A DNA stretch of 64,000 nucleotides from Nematostella vectensis (Eukaryota > Cnidaria > Anthozoa > Actiniaria > Edwardsiidae), in NCBI RefSeq assembly GCF_932526225.1, contig NC_064034.1, forward strand, positions 20,334,927 through 20,398,926. Reading direction: 5' to 3'. The number at the start of each line of letters is the position of its first letter. Position 1 is the stretch's first letter. Of this stretch, positions 32,601 to 64,000 are shown piece after piece. The notes beneath the pieces were generated by a model. It saw only the letters and a list, made by a program, of their open reading frames with translations. It was not told where the DNA came from and searched no databases. The position numbers and the translations under genes are program-made.

Positions 32601-34573
32601 TACCAGCCTCCAGTAATACAGGTTGGAACAGTATGGTAAAGGGGTATGGATCACGTTTCACGAACCCGAAAAATGGCTTTTTCACGTTTCACGAACCAAA
32701 AAATGGCCTTTTCACGTTTTCGAAAACCGTAATGTCTCATCCAAAACTCGCAAATTCCGTAATATCACGTCCAAAAATCGCAAATACATTCACAATCCGA
32801 AAATACTTGTATTAACTGTAACGACAATACATATCCTTCTATTTTGGAAGGTCACATGGTTCTCCGTTCAACACACTCAAAAACTTGAGTTAAATCTCGA
32901 TTCACCAAGACTTAAAACTTCCAAAATCACGGTTCACGGGGAGAGAAAAATCACGTTTCACGGACGTCGAAATGGACGTTTTACGTTTCTCGACAGTGAA
33001 AAATAGCCAAATCTCGTTTCACGCAATAACCCTTTACTACCCTGTAGGAATTGGGGCATCGTTCAAGCAGCTTGTCTCCTCACCCAACATCTGCACACAT
33101 AGGCAGCTGTTAACAGGACAGAGCTAAAAGAGCAACAAAATCTATCCCCAACTTCAGCAGCAGCCATGTTCCACAGTTCCAAGTTCCAGTATTCTATCAA
33201 TTCAACCAATGGAAAGGCGATATAATAGCGGTCTGAAGTTTGAGCCTAGATGTTGGTCAACGACAGGGTGAACCCTTAACAAATCTTGAGAGAACTCCAG
33301 GACTGCAGCGCGTTTAGTGCTCCTGCCGCATAAACAATCTAGCGTGTTCACCCCACAGCCAATGCAAAGGGTCATCATGTACTAATTCCCTCTCAATTGG
33401 ATCCTAATTTTAAAGAAATTATAAAAAAAACTTCCAACATTAAAGAATCTATTCTTACAAAAATGATACCATGAGAACGATTATAAGTATGTTGTGTCCA
33501 TATACTTTCTTGTTTTATTCTGAATCAATGACATTATTTTTAAGGGCTACCAAGCACTATTTGTTTGAGAACCTGTTTTAATCACGTATAGTCATTTATG
33601 ATAACAACTGCAAGATCAAAGTGGTGGTGACAAGGATAGCTAAAAAATCTGTGCATTTTACACAAAATAACTGAACTTATTCAAATAACGTTAATTTTTA
33701 TCCTACTTGTGTAGAAATATATATCTCTAGTAATCTATAGTGGTATAAATTCCTTTTTTTCGTTGTTTCCATGATTTGGGAACCCTGTGGTTTTTCATAC
33801 AAGTTTTGTATGTGAAAATTCGATACGTTTTTCGGGGTGTTTGCGTGCTCCGATTTTTTTTAGACTTTTAGTATGTTATGGAGGGATACTTTCTGTGCAA
33901 GGAACCGTTAAAAAACCTTGTGTTGCAATTAGTCCGATGTTGGCACCTTTTTTGACATAGATTGACTGGAATACTAGGGAAACAGTTATTTTGGAGCTAG
34001 GAAAAATATTTTATCTGGTTTTATCTTATTTTCTTAGTACATTCAGCCTCCAATCTCCACATGGTGTGTGGGCCAGGCATGTAGTATGGGCTCTCTTCTC
34101 TTAGCCGCAGGAAGCCCAGGGTTGCGTCACGCCCTACCCCATTCACGGATCATGGTTCACCAGCCCCATGGAGGAGCAAGTGTTAGTGTCATTCCTCATA
34201 ATATTAATTATTCCTTGAGTTTCACAAAAAAAGAGTTTGGTATGCTTATAATTGGTATGCTTATAATGAGTGACCTTCTTAGGGTCAAGCGACTGACATT
34301 GCCATCCAAGCTGAAGAAATCTTAAAGCTAAAAAGGGTCTTGAATGGAATCTATGTGAAACATACTGGGAAGGATATGGAAACTATAGGTAAGATCTTAG
34401 ATTTCCTAACCCATATCATATGATGTCTAAGATAGAGTTTCTTTTTCTTTTCAGAACAAGCTTTGGAAAGAGATAAATTTATGTCCCCAGAGGAGGCAAA
34501 AGAATTTGGATTGATTGACCGTGTACTAGCCCATCCTCCCACCAACGAAGAGCTAAAAAAGACTACTAAATGA
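29613..34573 (+). CDS. CLPP: Mitochondrial ATP-dependent Clp protease proteolytic subunit
   Basis: Seven exons join in phase to 228 residues: 29613-29639, 29714-29791, 30242-30313, 30739-30879, 34038-34181, 34283-34388 and 34455-34573. ClpP forms a tetradecameric serine protease barrel that degrades substrates fed by ClpX in the mitochondrial matrix. The N-terminus is Arg-rich without acids ([22 protein letters not shown]), a likely import presequence. Core marks are [43 protein letters not shown], the nucleophile Ser122 in GQACSMGS, His147 in MVHQP and Asp196 in LERDKF. The spacing 25 and 49 equals that of bacterial ClpP (97/122/171). The 3' end of exon 4 is tandemly repeated. A polyadenylation signal AATAAA lies near 34898. 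Confidence 0.96.
30829..31173 (+). repeat. CLPP: Five tandem copies of the ClpP exon 4 end with its splice donor (69-bp unit)
   Basis: Copies end at 30879, 30948, 31017, 31086 and 31155, and a short partial unit follows. Each holds TATATCAATAGCCCTGGTGG through GACAC(C/T)ATGCAG and then GTAAGC. Only a few positions differ between copies, so the expansion is recent. The unit is 23 codons with no stop, so use of a later donor would add one to four extra YINSPGG...YDTMQ-VSL blocks in frame. The first donor gives a normal-length ClpP. Confidence 0.95.
31318..31830 (+). mobile_element. LINE fragment (RT C-terminal region) nested in the inverted-repeat element
   Basis: Translation in one frame gives [36 protein letters not shown] and [14 protein letters not shown], typical of the region after the RT palm in CR1/L2-type non-LTR elements. 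It is 5'-truncated, as LINE insertions usually are, and has no start codon or complete domain. Confidence 0.75.
32634..33041. mobile_element. MITE with GTAAAGGG ends and repeated TCACGTTTCACG
   Basis: The left end GTAAAGGGGTATGGATCACG and the right end CGCAATAACCCTTTAC are inverted. Repeated TCACGTTTCACGAACC and AAAATGG words fill the interior. Open frames of about 100 codons here are accidental. It is nested inside the longer inverted-repeat element. Confidence 0.5.

Positions 34574-64000
<29,427 letters not shown>

Larger units (their letters stand above)
31209..33935. mobile_element. Non-autonomous DNA transposon with ~250-bp terminal inverted repeats, in ClpP intron 4
   Basis: The left end GGACTAATTGCAACACAAGG is inverted at the right end near 33935. 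Matching continues inward through AACATACTAAAAGTCTAAA and CGCAAACACCCCGAAAAA, and further in through TTTATACCACTATA and ATATATTTCTACAC. The left arm is split (31209-31316 and about 31840-31950) by an inserted LINE piece. The right arm (about 33680-33935) is continuous. No transposase was recognised inside. Target duplication is unclear. Confidence 0.75.

Noticed and set aside
32495-33006. Plus-strand open frames of 106 and 127 codons
   Set aside because: They coincide with the repeated TCACGTTTCACG MITE; composition is repetitive and no family was recognised.
29613-34573. Bacterial contamination (ClpP is common in bacteria)
   Set aside because: Seven exons with GT-AG introns, an import-type presequence and a eukaryotic neighbour show a nuclear gene.

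Overview
The window looks like nuclear DNA of an animal, most likely an anthozoan cnidarian (sea anemone or coral). This is inferred from many short phase-consistent GT-AG introns, a pair of ARM-repeat/TIR genes, LINEs carrying a 2A-like peptide, and very many MITEs and minisatellites. No rRNA, functional tRNA, CRISPR array or bacterial operon was seen. Gene models were built by hand: exon reading frames were joined through splice sites, and every intron phase was checked arithmetically.

Layout: (1) 1-14.7 kb holds two head-to-tail minus-strand ARM-TIR genes. Copy A (7724 to below 1) is open as far as the window shows. Copy B (14648 to about 10380) is disabled. A degraded LINE (2.7-6.2 kb) sits in an intron of A and a tRNA-derived SINE lies between B exons 6 and 7. 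(2) 16.1-17.1 kb holds a single-exon multi-pass membrane protein of TMEM121/TMEM26 type on the plus strand. (3) 18.0-29.2 kb holds a complete 12-exon ceramide glucosyltransferase gene (UGCG) on the minus strand, with a 6-kb array of 56/57-bp repeats in one intron. (4) 29.6-34.6 kb holds a complete 7-exon mitochondrial ClpP protease gene on the plus strand, divergent from UGCG across about 435 bp. One ClpP intron carries a long-terminal-inverted-repeat element with a nested LINE piece. (5) 35.5-64 kb holds at least 19 exons of one minus-strand gene that I read as SHOC1/ZIP2, the XPF-like meiotic crossover factor. It has a 40-bp array, a LINE 3' end and a 12.5-kb array of 34-bp repeats in its introns; its N-terminus lies beyond the window.

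The least expected pattern is that exon edges, together with their splice sites, are tandemly duplicated at many places in four unrelated genes: ClpP exon 4 (five copies), UGCG exon 8 (three), at least four SHOC1 exons, and exon 3 of both ARM-TIR genes. This gives clusters of competing splice sites, several of them open in frame. The very long open frames in the minisatellites are artefacts of stop-free repeat units.

The genes do not form one pathway. UGCG (Golgi sphingolipid synthesis) and ClpP (mitochondrial proteolysis) may share a promoter, the ARM-TIR genes are probable innate-immune or NAD-metabolism genes, and SHOC1 is meiotic. All identities come from reading motifs, not from a database search.
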